Part shown: one piece after another, positions 1 to 7,368 of the stretch
Position numbering within the stretch: position 1 is the first letter of the stretch
Layout of the letters: each line of letters starts with the position of its first letter
NCBI GenBank assembly: GCA_902782905.1
Contig: CACZPB010000140.1
Location: 1 to 7,816, forward strand
Source of the DNA: an uncultured bacterium
GTDB lineage: Bacteria > Cyanobacteriota > Vampirovibrionia > Gastranaerophilales > Gastranaerophilaceae
Length of the DNA stretch: 7,816 nucleotides
Reading direction: 5' to 3'
The notes under the pieces: model-generated
The model's database searches: none
Told to the model about the DNA's origin: nothing
The model's input: the letters and a program-made list of their open reading frames with translations, nothing else
Program-made: the position numbers and the translations under genes

Positions 1-29
1 TATCCCCAGTTCGAATCTGGGTGTCGCCT
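1..29 (+). tRNA. 3' end of a tRNA gene, probably tRNA-Cys (partial)
   Basis: Only the T-arm and the 3' acceptor strand lie in the window. The T-stem CCCAG (5-9) pairs fully with CTGGG (17-21) around a standard TTCGAAT loop. It is followed by the 7-nt acceptor strand TGTCGCC (22-28) and discriminator base T29. A U73 discriminator together with an acceptor that would pair with GGCGACA is characteristic of bacterial tRNA-Cys; the anticodon lies outside the window, so the identity is inferred. CCA is not encoded. A T-run follows at once (29-33), and dnaA begins 29 nt after the tRNA, leaving almost no room for a separate dnaA promoter. Confidence 0.8.
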
Positions 30-58
30 TTTTATTCAACTAATCACGAGTCGAATTA

Positions 59-1444
59 ATGGAAGATATAGATTTAAAGCGTTTTTGGGAGTCTGTTAAA
101 GAAGATTTGATATCATCTTTGCCTGAGAGTGTGCATCCTTGGGTGTATTCGCTTGAAGTATCAGGTTTTGATAATGGTGTTTTAACCGTTGTAACCGGCC
201 AAGCTATGGCAAGAGATTGGCTAAAGAAAAACCATCAGGAACAATTGATTGAATCCTTAAAATCAGTATCCGGATTAGATAATGTACGATTTAATATTAT
301 TTATGATGCAGGTGCTGCAAAAAAAATAAAAAAAGAAGCTGAAAAGTTGCAGAAAAAGGAGCTGGAATTACAGCTCAAAGAAAAAGCTATGGAAAATTTA
401 AGCTATATGCAGTCTTCTTCAAATTTGAATTTGAAATATAAATTTGAAAATTTTGTAGTCGGTGAAAATAGCAAATTTGCTCATGCAGCTGCAATGTCTG
501 TAGCAAAAATGCCATCCGTAAAATACAATCCGCTTTTTATATACGGTAATGCTGGGTTAGGAAAAACCCATTTAATGCAGGCAATCGGGCATTATATTCT
601 GTTTAATAATCCAAAACTAAAAGTTAAGTATACAAAAACCGAAGATTATGTTAACGATTTTATTTCAAACAGTCGTAATTCAAAAGATACGATTGAGAAC
701 ATGTCTAAATTTAATAAAAAATATACAAACATAGATGTAATTTTAATTGATGATATTCAGTTTATAGAATCAAAAACAAAAACTATGACCCAAATTCAGC
801 ATACTTTCGATACGTTGTACAATAAAGGCAAACAAATTGTTATAACATCTGACAGGCTTCCCAAGGACATACCTACTCTTACAGCCGCGTTAAGTTCTCG
901 TTTTGAGATGGGTTTAATGGTAGAGTTAACTCCTCCTGATTATAAAACAAGATTTGAAATCCTCGTAAAAATTGCAAATGATAGTGGTATAAAATATGAA
1001 GATAAGGCATTAGAGTATATTGCGTCAAATTTCGTTAATAATGTAAGAGAGCTTGAAGGTGCTTTTACAAAGGTTTGTGCTTATTCTGAAATTATGAATA
1101 CTGATTTAACCTTATCGTTAGCAAAAGATGTATTAAAGTGCGAGGACGGTAAAAAGGATATTAATTTTGAAAAAATTGCGCGCGTTACCGCAAATTATTA
1201 CGGAGTAGATTTTGATGACATACTTGGAGCCGGTCGCAGTCAAAAGATATCAGAAGCCAGACATTTATCCATATATTTAAGCAGAGAATTAACAAATGAA
1301 AGTTTTGTAAAAATTGCCGAATATTACAATAAAAAGCATACAACCATAATGTTCGGTTATGAAAAAATTAAAAATGAAATAAAAACAAATTCTGAATTGG
1401 TTTCTGCAATAAGAGAAATTAAACAAGCATTAAAGGTTTTTTAG
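59..1444 (+). CDS. dnaA: Chromosomal replication initiator protein DnaA
   Basis: DnaA is the AAA+ ATPase that binds DnaA boxes at oriC, melts the origin and recruits the replicative helicase. At 461 aa it is full length (E. coli 467). Domain I (about 1-85) has the usual FW...WL..N pattern. A short Lys/Glu-rich helical linker (about 86-115) replaces the often longer domain II. Domain III carries Walker A GNAGLGKT (163-170), Walker B LIDDIQF (229-235), the arginine finger in SSRFEMG (R281) and sensor 2 in NVRELEGAF (R330). Domain IV keeps the arginine equivalent to E. coli R399 (R393) and the HTT signature (427-429), but the residue before the His is K426 where most DnaA proteins have Asp. The start at 59 is the first possible one: an in-frame TAA lies at 41-43. 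The Shine-Dalgarno is weak or absent. The next gene is not dnaN, and no DnaA-box cluster is seen nearby, so oriC is probably elsewhere. Co-transcription with the upstream tRNA is likely. Confidence 0.99.
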   Translation: MEDIDLKRFWESVKEDLISSLPESVHPWVYSLEVSGFDNGVLTVVTGQAMARDWLKKNHQEQLIESLKSVSGLDNVRFNIIYDAGAAKKIKKEAEKLQKKELELQLKEKAMENLSYMQSSSNLNLKYKFENFVVGENSKFAHAAAMSVAKMPSVKYNPLFIYGNAGLGKTHLMQAIGHYILFNNPKLKVKYTKTEDYVNDFISNSRNSKDTIENMSKFNKKYTNIDVILIDDIQFIESKTKTMTQIQHTFDTLYNKGKQIVITSDRLPKDIPTLTAALSSRFEMGLMVELTPPDYKTRFEILVKIANDSGIKYEDKALEYIASNFVNNVRELEGAFTKVCAYSEIMNTDLTLSLAKDVLKCEDGKKDINFEKIARVTANYYGVDFDDILGAGRSQKISEARHLSIYLSRELTNESFVKIAEYYNKKHTTIMFGYEKIKNEIKTNSELVSAIREIKQALKVF

Positions 1445-1473
1445 ACAATCGTATAGTCGTTTTTTTATATAAT
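1442..1473 (+). promoter_or_regulatory. Candidate sigma70-type promoter for the TPR gene
   Basis: TAGACA (1442-1447, five of six matches to the -35 consensus, overlapping the dnaA stop) lies 18 nt before TATATA (1466-1471). A perfect TATAAT also sits at 1468-1473, but at a 20-nt spacing. Transcription would begin around 1480, leaving a very short leader before the ATG at 1492, which would fit the missing Shine-Dalgarno. AT-rich DNA yields such matches by chance, so this is tentative. Confidence 0.35.
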
Positions 1474-1491
1474 TTATGGTAAAAATTTATT

Positions 1492-2523
1492 ATGTTAAAA
1501 AACATAAAATATTCGCTTAGTTATAATTATGTTGACAAACTTATAAGAGAACATAAATACGAAGACGCGCTCGAAAAACTAAATTATTTAGCAGATGCAG
1601 GCTACTCTCCTATAAAGGTCTTTTTAAAACGGGGTGTTTTGTGTAAAAAGTTGTTAATGTATGAAGATGCGGATAATGATTTAACATATGTAATAAACAA
1701 CTATCCCTCTGATAATTATGATGCATATAAAGAGCGTATGTATTTGAATTTTGAACTAGAAAAGTATGATGCTTCAATAGCAGATGCCAATTTTTTGTTA
1801 CAAAATAAGCTTGAAAATTTTGAAATAATTAAAATAAAAATTTTTTCTTATGTGTATTTGGGAGATTTTTCCTCTGCAAGTGAGCTTATTTTGAAATTGT
1901 TTAATGATAATATTTATAAAATTGTGCAATTTTTATTGAATGAATGTGCAAAAAGAGAAGCAAATGATGAACTTTCAAAAAGTTTAAAATTGTTGAATTT
2001 GCTTGACTTTATAGATAAAGATAATCCTATGAAACTATTTAAAGAGGCAAATCTCTATGCTCAGGCCGGTGATGAGTCTATGAAAAATGAAATATTAGCT
2101 AAAATTGATACTGTATTTCCAAGCTATTTTCTATCGCACTATAAATTTTCTGATATATATGAAAACAAAGATTTACTTATGATTTGCTTCCTTTTAGAAC
2201 TTAAAATTTTTGATAAATACAATTTCTTTTCATATCAAATGAAGATACTGGAGGGGTACAAACATAACTTTGAAGGTCATATTATGGATTCTAAGCAAGA
2301 TTTTGAAAATGCAATAGATATAAATCCGGATGAACCGGATGCTTATGTTCTTCTTGCGCAAACATTACAGATAATGTCAGGTTATGATAATCAGGAATAC
2401 ATAGAGGAAGCAAATAAGAACTATAATAAAGCGCTATCAATATATCAACAAAATAATTTGTCTTTGCGTGTAGAGGATATGAAGCGGCAGATTCAACATT
2501 TAAATTCGACAATAAGTTTATAA
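1492..2523 (+). CDS. Tetratricopeptide-repeat protein of unknown function
   Basis: A 343-aa protein made almost wholly of helical repeat units. The clearest TPR-like helices are near the N-terminus: residues 15-37 (with YEDALEKLNYLADAGY), 42-73 (YEDADNDLTYVINNYP) and 76-104 (YDASIADANFLLQN). Two more lie at the C-terminus: 258-290 (SKQDFENAIDINPDEPDAYV) and 300-322 (ANKNYNKALSIY). The middle (about 110-250) is helical and more diverged, probably degenerate repeats. No signal peptide, membrane segment or catalytic motif is visible, so it is likely a cytoplasmic scaffold or adaptor; partner and pathway cannot be read from the sequence. It lies 47 nt after dnaA and may be partly co-transcribed with it, though a promoter candidate overlaps the dnaA stop. 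No Shine-Dalgarno precedes the ATG (only an isolated GG about 12 nt upstream). The reading frame is secure; the family name is structural only. Confidence 0.9.
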   Translation: MLKNIKYSLSYNYVDKLIREHKYEDALEKLNYLADAGYSPIKVFLKRGVLCKKLLMYEDADNDLTYVINNYPSDNYDAYKERMYLNFELEKYDASIADANFLLQNKLENFEIIKIKIFSYVYLGDFSSASELILKLFNDNIYKIVQFLLNECAKREANDELSKSLKLLNLLDFIDKDNPMKLFKEANLYAQAGDESMKNEILAKIDTVFPSYFLSHYKFSDIYENKDLLMICFLLELKIFDKYNFFSYQMKILEGYKHNFEGHIMDSKQDFENAIDINPDEPDAYVLLAQTLQIMSGYDNQEYIEEANKNYNKALSIYQQNNLSLRVEDMKRQIQHLNSTISL

Positions 2524-2541
2524 TACTTAACAATTGGTCAA

Positions 2542-2571
2542 TTTTATATAAATAAATGTTTTTATATAAAT
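2542..2571 (+). repeat. Two 12-bp direct repeats TTTTATATAAAT before the M16 gene
   Basis: TTTTATATAAAT occurs perfectly at 2542-2553 and 2560-2571, with an 18-nt period and a 6-nt spacer. Each copy contains the perfect 10-bp palindrome TTTATATAAA, and the second copy ends on the base before the ATG at 2572. A shortened relative, TTTTATATAAT, lies at 1463-1473 before the TPR gene. The repeats could be -10 elements, an AT-rich binding site or an unstructured translation enhancer; no good -35 partner is seen. Confidence 0.6.
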
Positions 2572-5355
2572 ATGGTGATGAAAGTTTTGGGAATTAATTG
2601 TGTCAATTTTAGAGCGCAAGGTGACAAAGTGCGCTCCAATAGTTCTATGCCGCAAGAATTTGCTCAAAATAATACTATTTCAAATTATAGTTATGATTAT
2701 CATGTAAAAACACCCCAAAAATATACAAAAATTTCTGAAGATAAACTCGACAACGGCTTAAAACTTTATAGCTATAAGCTTGCAAACGGTTATAAAGTAA
2801 GTATAATCCCAATGGAAGGCTCACCATCTGTAGTTAAAACCTATGTAAATGTAGGTTCTATGAACGAAACTCAGGATATTAAGGGTATAAGCCATTTTCT
2901 GGAACACATGGCTTTTAACGGAACAAACGGAGAAAACGGGCACATAAAACTTAATACTGGTGATTCGTTCAAGAAAGTTGAAGCAATCGGCGGCTGGGCG
3001 AATGCAAGCACTAATTATGCGATTACTGATTACGTGAATTCTGCTCCTTTATTAGAAGAGAAAGATATTGAAGAGCAGATAAAAGTGCTAGCTGCAATGT
3101 CGGAGGACTTAAAATTGTCTGAAGATATGATAGCCAAGGAAAAAGGACCTGTTTGTTCAGAAATAAATATGATTTTAGATTCCCCTGAAACTATTGCAAT
3201 GGATCAAACCGTCAGAACTTTGTTTAATGTTAAAAATCCGGCAGATGAGCTTGTGGGTGGCAGCGTTAAGCATATAGAAAATCTTACGCGGAAAGATGTT
3301 GTTGATTATTATAACAAGTATTATACTCCTGAGAATACAAATATTGTTGTAACAGGTGATGTAAATCCTGATGATGTTATTCGGTTGATTGCAAAAAACT
3401 TTGTTTCAAAAGGTAGTAAAGTGAAAGGGCAAATTAACAGATATGAAGAAAAAATGGTACCTATCTCAAATACAGTAAGGAAGGATTTTGTATCTGATAA
3501 AGCTACTTCAGCAGAAATCGTGCTGGGGTTTGCAGGACCTAGGAATAATAATGCCAGAGAAAAAGTTCTTTTTGACCTTGTAGCTGCATATTTGGACTCT
3601 TATAGCTCCGGATTGGAAAAAAATTTAAAACCATATAATGCAGATTTTATGATTAATAATGACAAAATTAGCACTAATCCAAATGGTAATCAATTGGTAT
3701 ATATCTCTACTTCATCATCCAACGAAAAGGTTGAAGATGTTTTAAATACTATTTATGAAACAATATCTAATAGGGCTCCTATCAGTGATAAAGAAGCTGA
3801 TAAGATTAAAAAGAAGTTATTGCATACGCGAGAGCTTGGTATGGAATATTCAATTGGTGTAAATGACGTTGTCGGAAGGGCAGTTATTGATGACAATATC
3901 GAGTATTTAACAAAATATAAAGACATTTTAAACTCTATCACTCCTGAAGAAATAAATTCTGCAATAGATAAATTTATTGATTTGAATAAGGCTGCAATTA
4001 CGGTTGTACATCCAAAGGCATCAAAAGAAATTTCATTTAAAGCGGCAGGTAAGAGAACCCCTATAAATATTAATTCCGTTGAGGAGATTAAACTTCATAA
4101 CAATTATGATGTGGGACTGTATTCCCTAAATTCAAATAATTCAAATATAAATTTGAGTTTATCTACCGATATGCCTTATTGTAAGAAAGCAGGTGTAATA
4201 AATGTTTTAAATGCAATATATTCAATGGGTACAAATAATTATACAGAAGAAGAATTTAATCAATATATTGATGATAAAAATATTGATATTTCAGCAGATG
4301 TTTCTCCAGCCGGCATTAAGATAAATGTATCATCTATTAAAGAAAACAATAGAGAAAGCTTAAAATTGATTGAAGAACTGTTATATAATCCAAGAATTAC
4401 GGAAGAAAATTTGCAAAAAGCAAAAGAGCTGATTAAAGACCGACTAAAAAGATTCCAGACTAGCGCAGATAGCTTGTATAGAAGCTATGAAAGTTCACAA
4501 AATCCTTATGAATTTTCAAACGAAGATGTACTTAACGAAATTGATGGTATAACTTTAGACGATTTGAGGGAATGTCATAAATATTTAGTTGAAAATTCAA
4601 AAGGGATTTTAACAGCAAATATTGCAAATAATAATGACAGTGAAAAATCTGATATAGTTCATTTTGCAAATAAACTAAAACCTGTTTTGCCAAATGAATT
4701 CGGATTTATAAAAATATTTGCTGAAAATAAACAGTCAAAAGTATTAACTAAAGAAAATTCTAACTCACAGGCAGATATAAAAGAGGTATTTAAGTTTAAA
4801 GCATCTAATGACATAAAAGAAAATGTCACAGCGCAAATCATGAACTCAATTCTTTCAAACTCAAGTATCGGGCTTTTTGAGAACTTAAGAGAAAAAGAAA
4901 ATTTGGCGTATTCTGTACGTTCAAATCTTGTTAAGACTGGTGATAGAGGAGAATTGTCTTTAAATATTTTAACTACGACCGATAACAAATCAATAGATGT
5001 TGAAAGTTATGATAATCTTCAAAAATCAATCGACGGTTTTAACAGACAAATAAAAGCTTTGTGTGACGGTAAATTTAATGATGACGATGTTCGATCAGCA
5101 AAACTCGGCATAAAAGCTGCCCTGCTTTCTAATGAAGGTTCCGCTGCAAAATTGGGTGCCCTCGAAACGGGATTAAAGTCTAAATATGGTATTATGTACG
5201 AAAATATTCTTTTCAATGAAATTGATAAAGTTACAAAAGAAGATATTATAAATGTTGCTAATAAAATTTTCGCCAATAAACCTGTATACTCTATCGTAGC
5301 ATCAAAAGACACATTAGAAGCAAATGAATCTTATATTAAAAATCTAGGAGTATAA
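2572..5355 (+). CDS. M16 family zinc metallopeptidase, fused two-half form
   Basis: M16 (insulinase/pitrilysin/processing-peptidase) enzymes are zinc endopeptidases that enclose peptides in a clam-shaped chamber. The N-terminal half has the inverted zinc motif HFLEH (108-112) in GISHFLEHMAFNGT. The likely third ligand is E197 in CSEINM, with the conserved supporting E190 seven residues before it, so this half should be active. The M16_C-type block YYTPENTNIVVTGD (250-263) follows. The second half repeats the fold but has no HxxEH (the equivalent stretch near 544-549 reads NVLNAI). It keeps LREKENLAYSV (772-782), whose Arg/Tyr pair is the family's substrate-binding feature. An active plus inactive half in 927 aa matches the fused M16 architecture. 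The first 50 or so residues are polar, Asn/Ser/Gln-rich, and not a signal peptide. Starts ATG-GTG-ATG occur in tandem at 2572, 2575 and 2578 with no Shine-Dalgarno; the first is chosen by convention. The gene is 48 nt after the TPR gene and overlaps tyrA by 12 nt tail to tail. Substrate unknown. Confidence 0.96.
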   Translation: MVMKVLGINCVNFRAQGDKVRSNSSMPQEFAQNNTISNYSYDYHVKTPQKYTKISEDKLDNGLKLYSYKLANGYKVSIIPMEGSPSVVKTYVNVGSMNETQDIKGISHFLEHMAFNGTNGENGHIKLNTGDSFKKVEAIGGWANASTNYAITDYVNSAPLLEEKDIEEQIKVLAAMSEDLKLSEDMIAKEKGPVCSEINMILDSPETIAMDQTVRTLFNVKNPADELVGGSVKHIENLTRKDVVDYYNKYYTPENTNIVVTGDVNPDDVIRLIAKNFVSKGSKVKGQINRYEEKMVPISNTVRKDFVSDKATSAEIVLGFAGPRNNNAREKVLFDLVAAYLDSYSSGLEKNLKPYNADFMINNDKISTNPNGNQLVYISTSSSNEKVEDVLNTIYETISNRAPISDKEADKIKKKLLHTRELGMEYSIGVNDVVGRAVIDDNIEYLTKYKDILNSITPEEINSAIDKFIDLNKAAITVVHPKASKEISFKAAGKRTPININSVEEIKLHNNYDVGLYSLNSNNSNINLSLSTDMPYCKKAGVINVLNAIYSMGTNNYTEEEFNQYIDDKNIDISADVSPAGIKINVSSIKENNRESLKLIEELLYNPRITEENLQKAKELIKDRLKRFQTSADSLYRSYESSQNPYEFSNEDVLNEIDGITLDDLRECHKYLVENSKGILTANIANNNDSEKSDIVHFANKLKPVLPNEFGFIKIFAENKQSKVLTKENSNSQADIKEVFKFKASNDIKENVTAQIMNSILSNSSIGLFENLREKENLAYSVRSNLVKTGDRGELSLNILTTTDNKSIDVESYDNLQKSIDGFNRQIKALCDGKFNDDDVRSAKLGIKAALLSNEGSAAKLGALETGLKSKYGIMYENILFNEIDKVTKEDIINVANKIFANKPVYSIVASKDTLEANESYIKNLGV

Positions 5356-6111
5356 TTTATCCCTAAACTCCTTTATCTTAAAAGCTTGATTTTTGTAATT
5401 TTCGTCAAGTAATTGTTTTAGATTTATATTGAGCTGTTCTATTGTATCTTTAATATTTTCGTTATTCATACAAACCATATCCTCTGCCATTTCAAGATTT
5501 GAAAGTGCAAGTCTTGTTGTATCCCTAAATCCTGACGATGCCAATTCTTGCGCAAGTTTGTTGTCGATAATGTTTGCGCAGAGTGCCTGTGCAATAACCA
5601 TCGGGGTATGAGATATAAGCGCGACGGCCTTGTCGTGCTCTTTGGCGGTTGTTACCAGCGGCTTTGCGCCCATCTCAATTATAATAGAGCTCAACAACTC
5701 TATATCATTTTTTAGGTTATTTTTCTTTGGCGTTATAGCCCATGTTGCATCCTCAAACATGTCCGGAAATGCGTATTCCCAACCGCTGTGCTCAGTACCT
5801 GCCATCGGATGAGACGGAATGAATCTGAACTTGTACTCTTTTGCTGATACAAACTCTTTTAAACTGCAAACATCCGTAACGAGTGTATCTTTATCAATAT
5901 AATTTTCCAATTTATCAAGGATTTCAAGCGTTTTATTCATTGGAGTGCATACAAAAACCAAATCACATCCCTTTAGATTTGAATAATCCTTAGATACATT
6001 GAATTCATTGACTGTTCTTGAAATGCCTATTAAATCGTGCTTTTTTGCCTCCAGCAAATTCTTAAAAATTGAACCGCCAATTAACCCTAATCCTACAACC
6101 CCTATTTTCAT
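5344..6111 (-). CDS. tyrA: Prephenate/arogenate dehydrogenase TyrA
   Basis: TyrA oxidatively decarboxylates prephenate (to 4-hydroxyphenylpyruvate) or arogenate (to tyrosine), the late committed step of tyrosine synthesis in the cytoplasm. The 255-aa protein starts with a Rossmann dinucleotide motif GLGLIG (7-12). The catalytic block HPMAGTEHSG begins at H101, and EHD (158-160), SHTP (167-170) and the substrate-site block SSGFRDTTR (192-200) follow. After the second strand the sequence reads LIGISR: Ser-Arg (31-32) where NAD-specific enzymes usually have an acidic residue. With the resemblance to cyanobacterial arogenate dehydrogenases, this suggests NADP+ and possibly arogenate, by inference only. 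No chorismate mutase or ACT regulatory domain is attached, so feedback control through such a domain is not expected. Its ATG follows the proA stop directly (TAAATG), with AAGGA 7 nt upstream inside proA, so translation is probably coupled. The 3' end overlaps the M16 peptidase gene by 12 nt. Confidence 0.95.
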   Translation of the reverse strand: MKIGVVGLGLIGGSIFKNLLEAKKHDLIGISRTVNEFNVSKDYSNLKGCDLVFVCTPMNKTLEILDKLENYIDKDTLVTDVCSLKEFVSAKEYKFRFIPSHPMAGTEHSGWEYAFPDMFEDATWAITPKKNNLKNDIELLSSIIIEMGAKPLVTTAKEHDKAVALISHTPMVIAQALCANIIDNKLAQELASSGFRDTTRLALSNLEMAEDMVCMNNENIKDTIEQLNINLKQLLDENYKNQAFKIKEFRDKLYS

Positions 6112-7368
6112 TTATAAATCCTTATGGTTAAACTTCTTTTTACCTTCTACGTAGTCTTTTACGATTTCTCCATCACCTTCAAGAGTGTATTTGTATATAG
6201 TGAGCCCCTCTAATCCAACAGGACCTCTTGCGTGAGTTTTGTTTGTCGAAATCCCGACTTCTGCACCGAAACCGTACCTGAATCCGTCAGCAAATCTTGT
6301 TGATACATTATGGTAAACGCCTGCCGAATCAATTGTGTTCATAAATATAACTGCATTGTTTTTGTTTTCTGTAACAATAGATTCAGTGTGCCCTGAAGAA
6401 TATTCATTGATATGTTCAATAGCTTCTTCAAGGCTTTCTACAACTTTCCATGAAAGAATTTTGTCTGAGTACTCGTGGTGCCAATCTTTGGGATTTGTTA
6501 TAATCTCAATCCCTGCACTATTAAGCTCCGTTTTCAAATCTTCAATCCTTGAAAAATTTTTGTGCACTAAAACAGTTTCTACAGAGTTGCATGCACTTGG
6601 ATATTGCGTTTTTGCATCAATTATTATGTTTTTTGCTTTCTCAAAATCTGCCGATTCATCTACAAAAATATGACAAATTCCGTCAGCGTGCCCCAAAACA
6701 GGTATTTTTGTGTTTTCTTTTATATATTTAACAAGCTTGTTTCCGCCTCTAGGAATGATTAAATCAATATATTTGTCCTGAGTAAGCATTTGTGCTACAT
6801 CATCTCTTGTAAAAACTTGGTTTAATACATTTTGTGGAAAACCTTCTGTTTCCGACAAGGCTCTTTGGATAATGTTCATTATAGTTTTATTCGTACAAAC
6901 CGCTTCTTTTCCGCCTTTCATAATGACGCTGTTTGATGATTTTATTGCAAGAGCAGAAATCTGAGAAATGACATCAGGGCGTGCCTCAAAGATAATCCCT
7001 AAAACTCCTATCGGGCAGGATTTTTTTGTTAAAATAAGTCCTTTATCAAGTTCTCTTCTTAAAAGAATTTTTCCAATAGGGTCTTCAAGATTAGAAATAT
7101 CAACAATACCTTGTATCATATCTCTGATTTTGTTGTCATCTAATTTTAATCTGTTATATGTTGAGCCCGAAATTTCTCCGCTTTCGACTAATTTCTTTGC
7201 ATTCTCTAAATCTTCCTTGTTTGCCGAAAGTATCTCATCTTTGCTTAAAGATAAGGCACCTGCTATGTTTTTTAGCGCTTGGTTTTTTAAGTCGGTAGGA
7301 AGCGAAGCTATAATTTTAGAAGCTTTTTTTGCATTTTTAGCAATTATGGAAAACTTATTTTCTTCCAT
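6112..7368 (-). CDS. proA: Gamma-glutamyl phosphate reductase ProA
   Basis: ProA reduces L-glutamyl 5-phosphate with NADPH to glutamate 5-semialdehyde, the second step of proline synthesis, in the cytoplasm. The fold is of the aldehyde-dehydrogenase superfamily. Diagnostic blocks are CPIGVLGIIFEARPDV (FEARPDV at 127-133) and the catalytic cysteine C260 in YPSACNSVETVLVH, close to C255 of characterised ProA. The C-terminal block includes FGAEVGISTNKTHARGPVG. The frame is open to an ATG at 7413 (433 aa). The start at 7368 is preferred: it gives 418 aa (E. coli ProA is 417), has GAGG 9 nt upstream (7378-7381), removes a 15-residue extension unlike other ProA N-termini, and leaves a 14-nt overlap with the small ORF before it, typical of translational coupling. 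The 7413 start has only a poor Shine-Dalgarno and would overlap the small ORF by 59 nt. tyrA follows with no gap. proB is not in the window. Confidence 0.97.
   Translation of the reverse strand: MEENKFSIIAKNAKKASKIIASLPTDLKNQALKNIAGALSLSKDEILSANKEDLENAKKLVESGEISGSTYNRLKLDDNKIRDMIQGIVDISNLEDPIGKILLRRELDKGLILTKKSCPIGVLGIIFEARPDVISQISALAIKSSNSVIMKGGKEAVCTNKTIMNIIQRALSETEGFPQNVLNQVFTRDDVAQMLTQDKYIDLIIPRGGNKLVKYIKENTKIPVLGHADGICHIFVDESADFEKAKNIIIDAKTQYPSACNSVETVLVHKNFSRIEDLKTELNSAGIEIITNPKDWHHEYSDKILSWKVVESLEEAIEHINEYSSGHTESIVTENKNNAVIFMNTIDSAGVYHNVSTRFADGFRYGFGAEVGISTNKTHARGPVGLEGLTIYKYTLEGDGEIVKDYVEGKKKFNHKDL
6119..6123 (-). promoter_or_regulatory. Shine-Dalgarno for tyrA inside the proA end
   Basis: AAGGA on the minus strand lies within the last codons of proA, 7 nt before the tyrA ATG, which directly abuts the proA stop. 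This arrangement suits reinitiation by ribosomes finishing proA. Confidence 0.6.

Noticed and set aside
1264..1272. TTATCCATA, one mismatch from a DnaA box
   Set aside because: A single copy inside the dnaA coding sequence. No cluster is present in the window, so it gives no evidence for oriC or autoregulation.
1445..1466. T-run after dnaA as an intrinsic terminator
   Set aside because: Only three base pairs (GAC/GTC) can be drawn before the T-run, too little for a terminator hairpin. A promoter reading fits the site better.
2291..2533. 80-codon minus-strand frame over the TPR gene end
   Set aside because: It is antisense to coherent TPR helices, with no Shine-Dalgarno and no recognisable protein features.
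2532..2543. AATTGGTCAATT imperfect palindrome before the M16 gene
   Set aside because: Only 5-bp arms around a 2-nt asymmetric centre in AT-rich sequence. There is no well-spaced promoter to attach it to.
4659..4988. 109-codon minus-strand frame over the M16 gene
   Set aside because: It is antisense to the conserved LREKENLAYSV region of the peptidase and looks like a reverse-strand shadow.
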